Of a stretch of 64,000 nt of DNA, positions 1 through 6,556 are shown piece by piece. Source of the stretch: Ww85 sp963745765. GTDB lineage: Bacteria; Desulfobacterota; Desulfobulbia; Desulfobulbales; Desulfocapsaceae. The translations under genes and the position numbers were made by a program. The first letter of the stretch is position 1, and each line of letters begins with the position of its first letter. The stretch spans positions 1 through 64,000 of the forward strand of contig CAVUYQ010000010.1 of NCBI GenBank assembly GCA_963745765.1, given 5' to 3'. Below the pieces are notes generated by a model. The model made no database searches and was not told where the DNA came from. It saw nothing but the letters and a program-made list of their open reading frames with translations.

Positions 1-66
1 AACTTGCCGCCCAACGAAATTGAGCCCAAATTGACCTACGCGTCTCTTGCGGCCAGGTTGACTCTT
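1..66 (-). repeat. attC-like site after the GNAT gene (partial)
   Basis: On the minus strand a GTCAACCTGGCCGC arm is followed about 40 bases later by GCGGCAAGTT, which ends exactly at the window edge. These two arms are near copies of the arms of the site at 1287-1353 (GTCAACTTGACAGC and GCGGCAAGTTAGCC). Position after a gene, inverted simple sites and a variable centre are the hallmarks of integron attC sites. The outer core base (GTTRRRY) is cut off by the window. Confidence 0.55.
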
Positions 67-609
67 TGGTTGGATCTGCTTTAAATTTTGTTGTCTCACG
101 ACAAATCTTTTCATCAGCAGTACCGTTCGTTGATCTTTTCCGACCTGATACAGTTCGTTGCCAACAATTGTGAACTCCCACTTTTTATATATTTCTTGAG
201 CTACCACATTGCCTTCCCAAACCCGAAGCCAGATGTCACTTATGTTTCTATTCCGCGCATATGACTCAGCATGCAATTCTAAAAGTTTGCCGATTCCTTG
301 GCCTCTATAATCGCTGTCAATGTATAGACGTTGAAGTTCAATGCAGCTATTTGAGTTGATACATTGAGGAGGGACGGATTTAATCAGTTTAGCATAACCA
401 CATGGTCTTTTTTTTGGGTCCTGACATATAAAAAAAGTAGCCAAAGAACCATTCACCTCTTCAAGAATAGTAGATTCGGAAAAAGTAACATTGATGTATT
501 TCTTCAGTTCTGACTGTGGCAAAGTACATTGATAGGCATAAATAAATGATTTGCTCCCAAAATCAGAAAGATACTCAACGTGTGAAGAATCTGCTTCGAT
601 GACTATCAT
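1..609 (-). CDS. GNAT-family N-acetyltransferase, 3' end outside window
   Basis: Predicted acyl-CoA N-acetyltransferase of the GNAT superfamily; the substrate cannot be told. The reverse-strand ATG at 607-609 follows a purine-rich stretch (AAGAAAAGAAGC). Residues 102-108 form the acetyl-CoA pyrophosphate loop RGQGIGK, preceded by the beta strand IELQRLYIDS and followed by the usual WEGNVVAQEIYKKWEF segment. The GNAT fold ends near MKRF at residue 166. The remaining 35 or so basic residues run to the window edge without a stop and coincide with an attC-like repeat, so they may be read-through. It is the leftmost of a run of same-strand cassette-type genes. Confidence 0.8.
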   Translation of the reverse strand, partial: MIVIEADSSHVEYLSDFGSKSFIYAYQCTLPQSELKKYINVTFSESTILEEVNGSLATFFICQDPKKRPCGYAKLIKSVPPQCINSNSCIELQRLYIDSDYRGQGIGKLLELHAESYARNRNISDIWLRVWEGNVVAQEIYKKWEFTIVGNELYQVGKDQRTVLLMKRFVVRQQNLKQIQPKSQPGRKRRVGQFGLNFVGRQV

Positions 610-655
610 TGCTTCTTTTCTTTCTTTATTAATCTGACCCACGTTGAGTTGAGCG

Positions 656-720
656 GTCGAGTAGCCCGGGGTTATCCCTAAGCCCCAGAACCGTAAGTGG
701 AACTCTCGCTTCTACGGCTC
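656..720 (-). ncRNA. Group II intron 3' end (domains V and VI)
   Basis: The minus strand of 687-720 is exactly 34 nt and matches group II intron domain V: it opens GAGCCGTA, has a GAGA tetraloop and closes TTACGGTTCT, so the AGC catalytic triad and the terminal helix are present. A domain VI-like hairpin (GGGGCTTAGGG ATAACCCC) and a GGCTACTCGAC end follow at 656-686. No intron-encoded reverse transcriptase is present; only about 180 bases separate this end from a possible GTGTGCCAC start near 838. Group IIC introns are known to insert into attC sites. The flanks here (GTCATAACC at 870-880 and CTCAACTCAACG near 640-655) look like a split attC. Probably an ORF-less or deleted remnant. Confidence 0.6.
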
Positions 721-881
721 TTACTGTCCAACCACAAAAGATGAACCGGCTCCCCAATAGAGGGAACATGGATGGCTCTCTTTCGGCAAGGCGAGTTCGA
801 AGGGCCCTCCTGCATCTTTCATAAAGTTCCGTGGCACACGCGAGCTTCAGCGAGTCCGACTCGAATGGCTGGTTATGACTT

Positions 882-1274
882 TTATCTTTCTTTCAATAAG
901 ATACATATATCGGCTACGATTCTATCCAGCCGTTTAGCCGATAAAGATTTTGTTGAATATCGATGCTCTTCTTGATTCTCTTTTAAGCTTTTATTGTAAA
1001 GCTCTACAATTTGTTTTTTCGTCCATTTCTTACAGAAGAAGCCAGGAGTAATTACATATTTCTCCGGCGTATACCAGAATTCCTCACCAGAAGAGTCAAT
1101 AGCTTTAATGTAAATTTCCCCATCTGCAGGTATTGATTTGACACAATTTCTAGCTAATTCGTGTATATCGAAAGCAGAGTATAAGGCGTTTGAAGATATG
1201 ACAATCAGTGGGTATTTTGGTTTTCTTATTAAAATGTGGAAATCAATATGATGCATGTAATTGTTTTCTTTCAT
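882..1274 (-). CDS. Hypothetical cassette protein
   Basis: A 130-residue soluble protein that I do not recognise. It starts a few bases after the conserved AAACATTATG that follows the attC-like site at 1287-1353, as expected of a cassette gene. A second possible start is MHHIDFHI seven codons in, preceded by GAAAGAAAAC. No signal peptide or membrane segment is visible. The C-terminal third is rich in lysine and arginine. It has low GC compared with the 54-64 kb genes, like the other genes here, which fits acquired DNA. Confidence 0.6.
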   Translation of the reverse strand: MKENNYMHHIDFHILIRKPKYPLIVISSNALYSAFDIHELARNCVKSIPADGEIYIKAIDSSGEEFWYTPEKYVITPGFFCKKWTKKQIVELYNKSLKENQEEHRYSTKSLSAKRLDRIVADICILLKER

Positions 1275-1286
1275 TTCATAATGTTT

Positions 1287-1353
1287 GGGCTAACTTGCCG
1301 CTGAGCGTAGCCAGGGAACCAGGCCGCAGGCCTTGCTGTCAAGTTGACGCCTG
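1287..1353 (-). repeat. attC-like recombination site
   Basis: On the minus strand GGCGTCAACTTGACAGC is followed by a GC-rich centre (AAGGCCTGCGGCCTGG) and by GCGGCAAGTTAGCCC. The two ends are imperfect inverted repeats (GGC.TAACTTG) with an unpaired base, as in attC L and R boxes. The core GTTAGCC is close to GTTRRRY. The next gene begins straight after it. It separates the lipocalin cassette from the hypothetical gene downstream. Confidence 0.65.
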
Positions 1354-1367
1354 GTCATGCATAGAGT

Positions 1368-1892
1368 CTATTGAGGTTTGTCATGTTCAACAAATAGTAA
1401 TTTTTCTGTGTCAAACCCGATACTTCGAGCCTTTTTGATAAACCTTGACTTCACTTCATCATCAATTGTCGGATTTCTTGATAAAAGCCACAAATAAGAT
1501 TTGTTATATCCCGATACAAAAGCGTACTGATATTCTTTTTTATCTAGTCCGAAAATGACATATGAGCTGTAGAAGGGTCCAAAGAAAGAAACTTTTAAAT
1601 ATCCAGTCCTTTCATTTTCAACAAAATATGCTTTTCCTTCAGCGGTACTCCAGCTCTCGTCGGTCACTGAATACCCACGATTAATGACATTAACGCCACC
1701 ATCCTCTCTTAAAGAATAAGTAGCACTCACATTATTTAAACCTCGCTCGAAAGAGTGGTCTAATCTGGCTATTTCATACCACTTTCCAAGGTACCTATTG
1801 AGATTGAAATCTTCTACGGGAGTTACATTCTTTGGCATACCCATACAACCAGATAGAAGAATCGAAGCTAATCCAATAAGTATTTTCTTCAT
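1368..1892 (-). CDS. blc: Outer membrane lipoprotein, bacterial lipocalin
   Basis: Bacterial lipocalin of 174 residues, a lipid-binding beta barrel anchored to the outer membrane. The signal peptide ends in the lipobox LLSGC (Cys16), so it should be acylated. The lipocalin signature GKWYEIARLDHSFERGL sits at about residues 36-52, and the C-terminal YNKSYLWLLSRNPTIDDE is typical of Blc. The length agrees with the family (about 175). It lies between two attC-like sites, so it probably moved as a cassette; Blc genes are known integron cargo. Confidence 0.92.
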   Translation of the reverse strand: MKKILIGLASILLSGCMGMPKNVTPVEDFNLNRYLGKWYEIARLDHSFERGLNNVSATYSLREDGGVNVINRGYSVTDESWSTAEGKAYFVENERTGYLKVSFFGPFYSSYVIFGLDKKEYQYAFVSGYNKSYLWLLSRNPTIDDEVKSRFIKKARSIGFDTEKLLFVEHDKPQ

Positions 1893-1912
1893 TTATTACC
1901 CTTTTGCATAAT

Positions 1913-1969
1913 GTTTAACTCACCTGCCAAATTGCGCCAGCATTTTTGCAGATAAGCGATTTGTTATGC
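1913..1969 (-). repeat. attC-like recombination site
   Basis: The minus strand begins GCATAACAAATCGC and ends GAGTTAAAC followed by ATTATGC. GTTAAAC fits the R' core GTTRRRY and GCATAAC is its counterpart R''. Inner arms CTTATCTGC and GCAGGTGAG pair with two mismatches. The site directly follows the stop of the SpoIIAA-like gene and precedes the lipocalin ATG by about 20 bases, the expected cassette spacing. Confidence 0.7.
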
Positions 1970-1980
1970 ACTTCTAGTTT

Positions 1981-2358
1981 TTAGGCTACCTTTATTTGAT
2001 CTTCTATCCATTTTTTTGCTTTATCAAATTCTTGAAAAGAAAAATGTTTAATTTCAGCATTGATAAAATGGTTTGCTATTGTTTCAGCTAGACTGCCTAT
2101 TGCTGAATCTGTTGAAATGGCTACAAAAGATATTTTCTTATGGTGATCTTTAACAAATTTCAAATGTGATGTTAATGCTTCAAAAGAACTCCAACCTGGA
2201 AACGATCTTGTATGAATGATTAACCCATTGAGTTTCTTATGTTGTTCAATATGTTTGTCGACAAGATCTGTTGCTGACTTAAAATCTTCCTTAGAAAGTG
2301 CTTGGTGCGGTTCAAATAATGCGATTCCACTTATTTCATCTATTTTTACGGTTAACAT
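1981..2358 (-). CDS. SpoIIAA-like (STAS/SEC14-fold) protein
   Basis: A 125-residue soluble protein of the SpoIIAA-like/DUF3478 type, an alpha/beta fold related to STAS and CRAL-TRIO domains; members are thought to bind lipids or ligands, but the function is unknown. I chose the ATG at 2356-2358 because AGAAAGGAG lies eight bases upstream; a longer reading frame to 2400 has no such site. Landmarks are KLNGLIIHTRSFPGWSS near residues 42-58 and the C-terminal FQEFDKAKKWIEDQ. It is the downstream partner of the VOC remnant. Confidence 0.8.
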   Translation of the reverse strand: MLTVKIDEISGIALFEPHQALSKEDFKSATDLVDKHIEQHKKLNGLIIHTRSFPGWSSFEALTSHLKFVKDHHKKISFVAISTDSAIGSLAETIANHFINAEIKHFSFQEFDKAKKWIEDQIKVA

Positions 2359-2387
2359 TGAATTCTCCTTTCTATTGAGGCCACTGT

Positions 2388-2600
2388 TTACTCTGACCAT
2401 TGCGGGTTCCAGACAATCTCCAGGTGATGGCCGTCAGGATCTTGGAAATACCCTGATTAACCACCCCAGCATGCGTGATGCGCTGGTTTGACGATTGTAG
2501 CACCAGCAACTCGAGCCTGAGTCATGACCGAATCAACTTCTGCTTTTGAAATAACATTGTGACCAAGAGTTATTTCGGTAGGGCTTTCGGGTCCTACTGA
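2388..2600 (-). pseudogene. VOC (glyoxalase/bleomycin-resistance) C-terminal remnant
   Basis: Only the C-terminal half of a VOC-superfamily metalloprotein remains. The first segment reads GPESPTEITLGHNVISKAEV and leads to ATIVKPAHHACWGG. At 2457-2459 an in-frame TAA replaces what should be a tyrosine codon, and the same frame continues SGYFQDPDGHHLEIVWNPQW to a stop at 2388. The N-terminal beta-alpha-beta module is missing and is replaced by attC-like sequence. It is thus doubly broken: truncated at the 5' end and closed by a nonsense codon. Confidence 0.8.
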
Positions 2601-2682
2601 AAGCCCTGTGTCGTGCCCTATACTCCTACGAGACAACACGGACAGGCGCAAAGCAGATTGAAGGTAGCCTGATTTGTTATGC
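2601..2682 (-). repeat. Possible attC-like site
   Basis: The minus strand starts GCATAACAAATCAGG, identical in its first 12 bases to the site at 1913-1969, and directly follows the broken frame of the upstream small gene. The far arm is not clear because it merges into the VOC remnant. It is called from one core site only. Confidence 0.4.
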
Positions 2683-2684
2683 AA

Positions 2685-2959
2685 TTATTTATTTTTAAAT
2701 CCTATTACTTTCAGGTTTTTATTTTTATTAGATTTTGATCCTATTACCTTGCTTAAGAAATGAGGCGATATATTCCATTTTCGTCCAGCCTCTGTGATTA
2801 TTGTTACGGTATTTTATTAAATTTAACCAGTGTACCAATCTGGGTTCCTTGATTCGGAATTTCAAAACTTACCTTGTCTCCTGGAACAAATTTCATCATT
2901 TGTTGATGATTATGAAGTGAATCTAGAAACCGCAGCCTTTCAATTATTCTAGTTTCCAT
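2685..2959 (-). pseudogene. Small conserved hypothetical gene with a frameshift
   Basis: The frame METRIIERLRFLDSLHN (from 2959) continues KFVPGDKVSFEIPNQG, GTLVKFNK and then stops at about 2820 (IP stop). In the shifted frame the expected continuation is present: TVTIITEAGRKWNISPHFL and a lysine-rich tail ending at 2685. Loss of one base at about 2818-2822 explains it. The PGDxVSF...GTxVKxNKxTVTI pattern resembles a small beta-barrel protein family annotated only as hypothetical. The upstream part of the longer frame (to 3028) is made of a palindromic repeat and is probably not the native start. Confidence 0.6.
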
Positions 2960-2967
2960 CCTGAAAC

Positions 2968-3085
2968 AGCGCTTTTCCCCTAACTCGTCGTTACTCTCAA
3001 AATTTAATCCTCGGAATATCAAACACATGCCTGCGGTTAAATTTATCGAGCGCCTAGATTTAGGTAAAAATCGCTCATTTCCGAA
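2968..3085. repeat. Long palindromic element, copy A
   Basis: An imperfect inverted repeat of about 115 bases. It shares ATCCTCGGAATAT and CCTGCGG with copy B (3182-3324). The inner arms CTCAAAATTTAATCC and GGTTAAATTTATCGAG pair with each other. The outer arms differ from those of copies B and C. Confidence 0.6.
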
Positions 3086-3181
3086 CGAAAATTATTCTAT
3101 GATTCAGATCAATCAGTTGATCGTAATTTAAAGTTTCGAGATCGATTTTCATAATAATATTTACCCTTTTCATAATAACGT

Positions 3182-3324
3182 AGGCCACCTTGAATAATTG
3201 CCTTTTCGCCCGATCTCTTCGTTATGCTCGAAATTTTATCCTCGGAATATTGACTATATACCTGCGGCAAAATTTCTCGCATGCCTTAATCTCGAACTAA
3301 TATCCTAATTATTCAAGGTAGCCC
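3182..3324. repeat. Long palindromic element, copy B
   Basis: About 143 bases that can fold into one long hairpin. The ends AGGCCACCTTGAATAATT and AATTATTCAAGGTAGCC are inverted repeats with one mismatch. The inner arms CTCGAAATTTTATCC and GGCAAAATTTCTCG also pair. The core ATCCTCGGAATAT is shared with copy A. The left arm recurs almost identically at 47312-47341. Confidence 0.75.
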
Positions 3325-3531
3325 GTATAGTTCAGCGACGGTTTTTACCGTCCGCTGGAGCGTCTTGTGGGGGTCCGGTTTCTCCTCTGAACCGATCCCT
3401 AAGCGGTGACCGCTTCCTGCCTTGTGCTGTCCTTTACGGCTCGTTTCAATGGAAAATGATCCGTTTGTTATCAACACTTTCCCAGAAAACTAAAACACCT
3501 TCGTCGATAATTTGGCGAGGTTTTTGAATTT
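3325..3531 (-). other. Non-coding stretch with an attC-like hairpin
   Basis: Holds no gene. On the minus strand CAGCGGACGGT AAAA ACCGTCGCTG forms a stable hairpin with one unpaired G, as in attC stems. It directly abuts the right end of palindromic copy B. The rest (3370-3470) is GC-rich with several short dyads and lies just after the aldo/keto reductase, where a cassette attC is expected. Confidence 0.35.
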
Positions 3532-4488
3532 TCAATAGCGCTCACCCGCGACCTCAAAATTCTGAGAAAAATCGTCCAACTCTGCTTTCTCCTTTTTACT
3601 CAAAATAATTTCCTGAGCTTCCCAATTTAAATTCAAATATTTCGAGCGGCGTGTACCCGGTATCGTAGCGATATCATCACCTTTTGCAAGCACCCATGCC
3701 AATGCCACTTGTGAAGGCGTAACTTTTTTTCCAGTCGCGATTTCTTTGACTTTTTCGATTATCTTTTGGTTATTTGCAATAGCTTCTTCACTAAATCGAG
3801 GGTTGCTTAATCGCCAGTCACCTTGTTCAAGATCATCGCGCTGTTTAATGGCGCCAGTTAAAAATCCGCGGCCTAGCGGACTGTAGGCCACAAAGCCAAT
3901 TCCAAGTTCACGCACTTTTGGTAAAATACTTCCTTCAACCTCTCGCGACCAGAGTGAAAGCTCGGTTTGTAGAACGGAAATGGGATGGGTATGGTGTCCT
4001 TTTTCCAAATCTTCGGCACTGGCTTCTGATAGGCCGATGTAGCGAATTTTGCCTGCTTGGACCAGTTCGGCCATCGTACCGATTGTTTCTTCAATGGGGA
4101 CTTTCGGGTCAGGTCGATGTTGGTAGTAAATGTCGATATAATCGGTGTTCAGGCGCTTCAGCGAAGCGTCGCAGCAAGCTTTAACGTATTCTGGTGAGCC
4201 GCTAATACCAAACCAGGCACCATCCTGTCCGCGTTTTATGCCAAACTTTGTGCCCAGAATAATTTTATGACGGCGATTCGCCAGCGCTTTTCCAAGTAAT
4301 TCTTCGTTGGTAAATGGGCCGTACATGTCAGCGGTATCCCAAAAATTACAGCCAATTTCCAAGGCTTCATCGAGTAGTTTCAGGCTTTCAGTATCATCTG
4401 ATTGACCATAAAATTCCGACATACCCATGCAGCCAAGTCCAACGGCAGGAACCTTTAGACCTTGTTGACCAAGTTTAACAATTTTCAT
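3532..4488 (-). CDS. Aldo/keto reductase
   Basis: NADPH-dependent aldo/keto reductase of the YghZ/AKR13-like group, 318 residues, cytosolic TIM barrel. The catalytic tetrad is visible: Asp and Tyr in NFWDTADMYGP, Lys in ILGTKFG and His in IYYQHRPDP. The nucleotide-binding end has ATIPGTRRSKYLNLN. I place the start at the ATG at 4486-4488 because TCTGGAGGAAAT lies just upstream; a start seven codons earlier is less likely. The physiological aldehyde is unknown. It is the largest gene in the cassette-like run and looks intact. Confidence 0.92.
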   Translation of the reverse strand: MKIVKLGQQGLKVPAVGLGCMGMSEFYGQSDDTESLKLLDEALEIGCNFWDTADMYGPFTNEELLGKALANRRHKIILGTKFGIKRGQDGAWFGISGSPEYVKACCDASLKRLNTDYIDIYYQHRPDPKVPIEETIGTMAELVQAGKIRYIGLSEASAEDLEKGHHTHPISVLQTELSLWSREVEGSILPKVRELGIGFVAYSPLGRGFLTGAIKQRDDLEQGDWRLSNPRFSEEAIANNQKIIEKVKEIATGKKVTPSQVALAWVLAKGDDIATIPGTRRSKYLNLNWEAQEIILSKKEKAELDDFSQNFEVAGERY

Positions 4489-4559
4489 ATTTCCTCCAGA
4501 AAAATTCAACGTGCGATATAAAAAAGTTTTTTCAACTATTTATTCCAGATAGTACAGAA

Positions 4560-4632
4560 TAAAAACATAAAGGTAAGTTCACTGGTCGATACCGCGCAGT
4601 GCAAGCGGCCAAATGAAACGCTTAGTTATCGA
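4560..4632 (-). repeat. Possible attC-like site
   Basis: Directly after the stop of the 4637 gene the minus strand reads CGATAACTAAGCG, then a GC-rich centre (GGCCGCTTGCACTGCGCGG) and CCAGTGAAC. GATAAC resembles the R'' core, but the R' core is weak. It is placed mainly by analogy with the clearer sites at 1287 and 1913. Confidence 0.35.
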
Positions 4633-4636
4633 ATGT

Positions 4637-4933
4637 TTAAGGCCATTTTAATTTCGTTTTCAAAGATATGAATTTTGATCTAGATTCACCATTGAGAGAA
4701 TATTTTTCTTTTTTGCACCAATCTATTAGTTCATTTACATCAATTTCAATTTTCTTAATAACATAACCTGAAATTGAAAATTTTTTTATTGTATCATTCG
4801 CATTTGCTACCCATTCGTAGTAAGTACTTTCTAATTCATTAACGTCTTCAGAGTTTTTTCTTAATAGATCCCATTGCTCTTTATTATACCATCCTACCCC
4901 GATAATTAGCTTTTTAGATTTTTTTGTTTTCAT
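4637..4933 (-). CDS. Conserved hypothetical cassette protein
   Basis: A 98-residue soluble protein starting MKTKKSKKLIIGVGWY. Features are an aromatic GVGWYNKEQWDLLR motif, the acidic LESTYYEWVANAND helix, and IEIDVNELIDWCKKEKYS. I have seen this arrangement in small uncharacterised proteins but cannot give a function. The start at 4931-4933 fits those motifs. A longer frame to 5002 would begin inside cassette-boundary sequence (CGTTATCGC on the minus strand near 4955-4965, which resembles an attC core). Confidence 0.6.
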   Translation of the reverse strand: MKTKKSKKLIIGVGWYNKEQWDLLRKNSEDVNELESTYYEWVANANDTIKKFSISGYVIKKIEIDVNELIDWCKKEKYSLNGESRSKFISLKTKLKWP

Positions 4934-5346
4934 AGTATGGTCCATATTTTTAGCGATAACGTTCAATGAACGACAGTCATTTTTTACGGAGCATATGAAC
5001 AAATCTGTCGACCCCGGGCTACTTTTCTCTTGTTGCCACTCTTTGAATTCCCCGTTTACGGCGGATACAGCATCCGTAAGTAAGAATAATGTCAGATAAT
5101 CCTGCTATACTCGCCCAATAGGATCAAGGTACCCTAAAGTTTTCTGATGGAGCGCCTTTAGCCCAAAAATGTCCAGTTTTGCGCAAAGGACCATCTTATA
5201 AGGCTATCCTCTGTTTGAGTATGTATATCTTGCTATCTCATAAATTGTGCTTCATTGCAAGTAAACATGATGGTGATCCAGATTCCAGATAGGACGACCC
5301 TGTAAGAATCTATGCAAATAGCCTTCAAAGCAGCATTATATGCGAA
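4934..5346. other. Non-coding, cassette end to IS21
   Basis: I see no gene. At 5011-5022 the plus strand has ACCCCGGGCTAC, the same 12 bases that end the group II intron at 661-672 (on the other strand), without a domain V next to it. The rest is low-complexity intergenic DNA up to the left end of the IS. Confidence 0.4.
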
Positions 5347-5438
5347 TGACAACCGAAAATTGACCACCTGTGATTACCGAAAATTGACCACCCTGAATTA
5401 AGAAACAGAAGGGTGATGGGGTAGCACCACTGTGGTTG

Positions 5439-5503
5439 GTTCCGGGTGGCAGGAGAAACGGAAGGAGCCGTAGGCGACTGGAGTTTCTCCTGCCACCCGG
5501 AAC
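5439..5503. repeat. Perfect 21-bp inverted repeat inside the IS21 element
   Basis: GTTCCGGGTGGCAGGAGAAA at 5439 is perfectly repeated in inverse orientation, ending at 5503, with a 23-base loop. It lies downstream of istB. It could be a terminator-like or cruciform structure; there is no T-run. Confidence 0.75.
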
Positions 5504-5787
5504 GTCCCCCTCCGTTGCAGATTTAACTTTCCAACAAAGCCTGTTATACAAATTTTCCTGCTTTTTTGCGGCTGTAATTTATACTCTTTCGCGAGACATC
5601 ATAGATAATTACGGGATAATTCCATGCTATTATCAGTGATCAGCAAGTTATCGTTCAGATCGGTGATCATTCTGACGCTTTCGGGGTTCCTCGTGCCGTT
5701 AAACCATGTCGTGGTATCCTCGGTAAAAAGGGCCTCTATCGTTTCCAATCGACCCTTTTGAGGATTATATGCAAGTGACTTCCATCT

Positions 5788-6556
5788 TCATTTCCCTTTT
5801 TTCAGTTGTTGCCCTTTGAGGCTTTCTTTCAAACGATAGCTATCCCACTGACAGTTGATGATATGAGCGCGGTGCGTCAATCGATCAAGAAGGGCTGCCG
5901 TCATCACCGGATCGCCGAACACCTGGGTCCAGTCGGCAAAACCAAGATTCGTGGTAATAATTACCGATCCTTTCTCCTGCCGTTCGGCAAGAACCTGAAA
6001 AAGCAGCTCCCCACCTTCTTTGGAAAACGGGATGTAGCCCAGCTCATCGAGGATAAGCAGATCGTAACGAGCGTACCTGCCAATAATACGTTGAAGATCT
6101 CTCTCCTGACGAGCTTCGATAAGTTCGTTCACCAACCCATAGCAACTGACAAACCTGGTCCGGTAATTGTTCCTGCAGGCCTCAACACCGAGCGCCGTTG
6201 CCAGATGGGTCTTGCCCGTGCCGCTGCGCCCAAGAAAAAGGACATTGCGATGCTCTTTGATATAATCACCTTCCGGTCAACTCTCGTATCACCCGGATAT
6301 CGAGATCGGGCACGGCGGCAAAATCAAACCCCTCCAAGGTCTTCATTAGAGGGAATTTCGCCTCCCGTACCCGGCGGTTAAGTCTGTTTTCCGCTCTGGC
6401 TTCAAGTTCGATTGTCGTCAGATCCAGCAAAAACTCATCGTAGCCCGGGCCACTCTCTTTGGCCTGGCGTATGCTGGATTCCAGATCCCGAGCTACGGTT
6501 GCCAGACTCAGCGCCTTGAGATTTTCCCGCAATTCGATCATGGCTGCAGGCATCAT
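5788..6556 (-). pseudogene. istB: IS21 helper ATPase, frameshifted
   Basis: ATP-binding partner of the IS21 transposase. The first frame (MMPAAMIELRENLKALSL to RVIRELTG) stops at about 6266. The continuation is in another frame: EGDYIKEHRN, then the Walker A motif GRSGTGKTHLA and Walker B LLILDELGY, to the stop at 5788. One base gained or lost near 6268 explains it. The ATG overlaps the istA stop, the usual IS21 arrangement. The same frame stays open for about 65 codons after the stop (see findings). Confidence 0.85.

Noticed and set aside
1..5000. CRISPR array
   Set aside because: The repeats differ in sequence and spacing and separate genes, so they fit attC-like sites, not CRISPR repeats.
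5011..5022. ACCCCGGGCTAC identical to the last 12 bases of the group II intron
   Set aside because: No domain V or intron-like structure lies beside it, and 12 bases of GC-rich sequence can recur by chance.
5806..6381. Plus-strand frame of 191 codons inside IS21
   Set aside because: It is the antisense shadow of istB.
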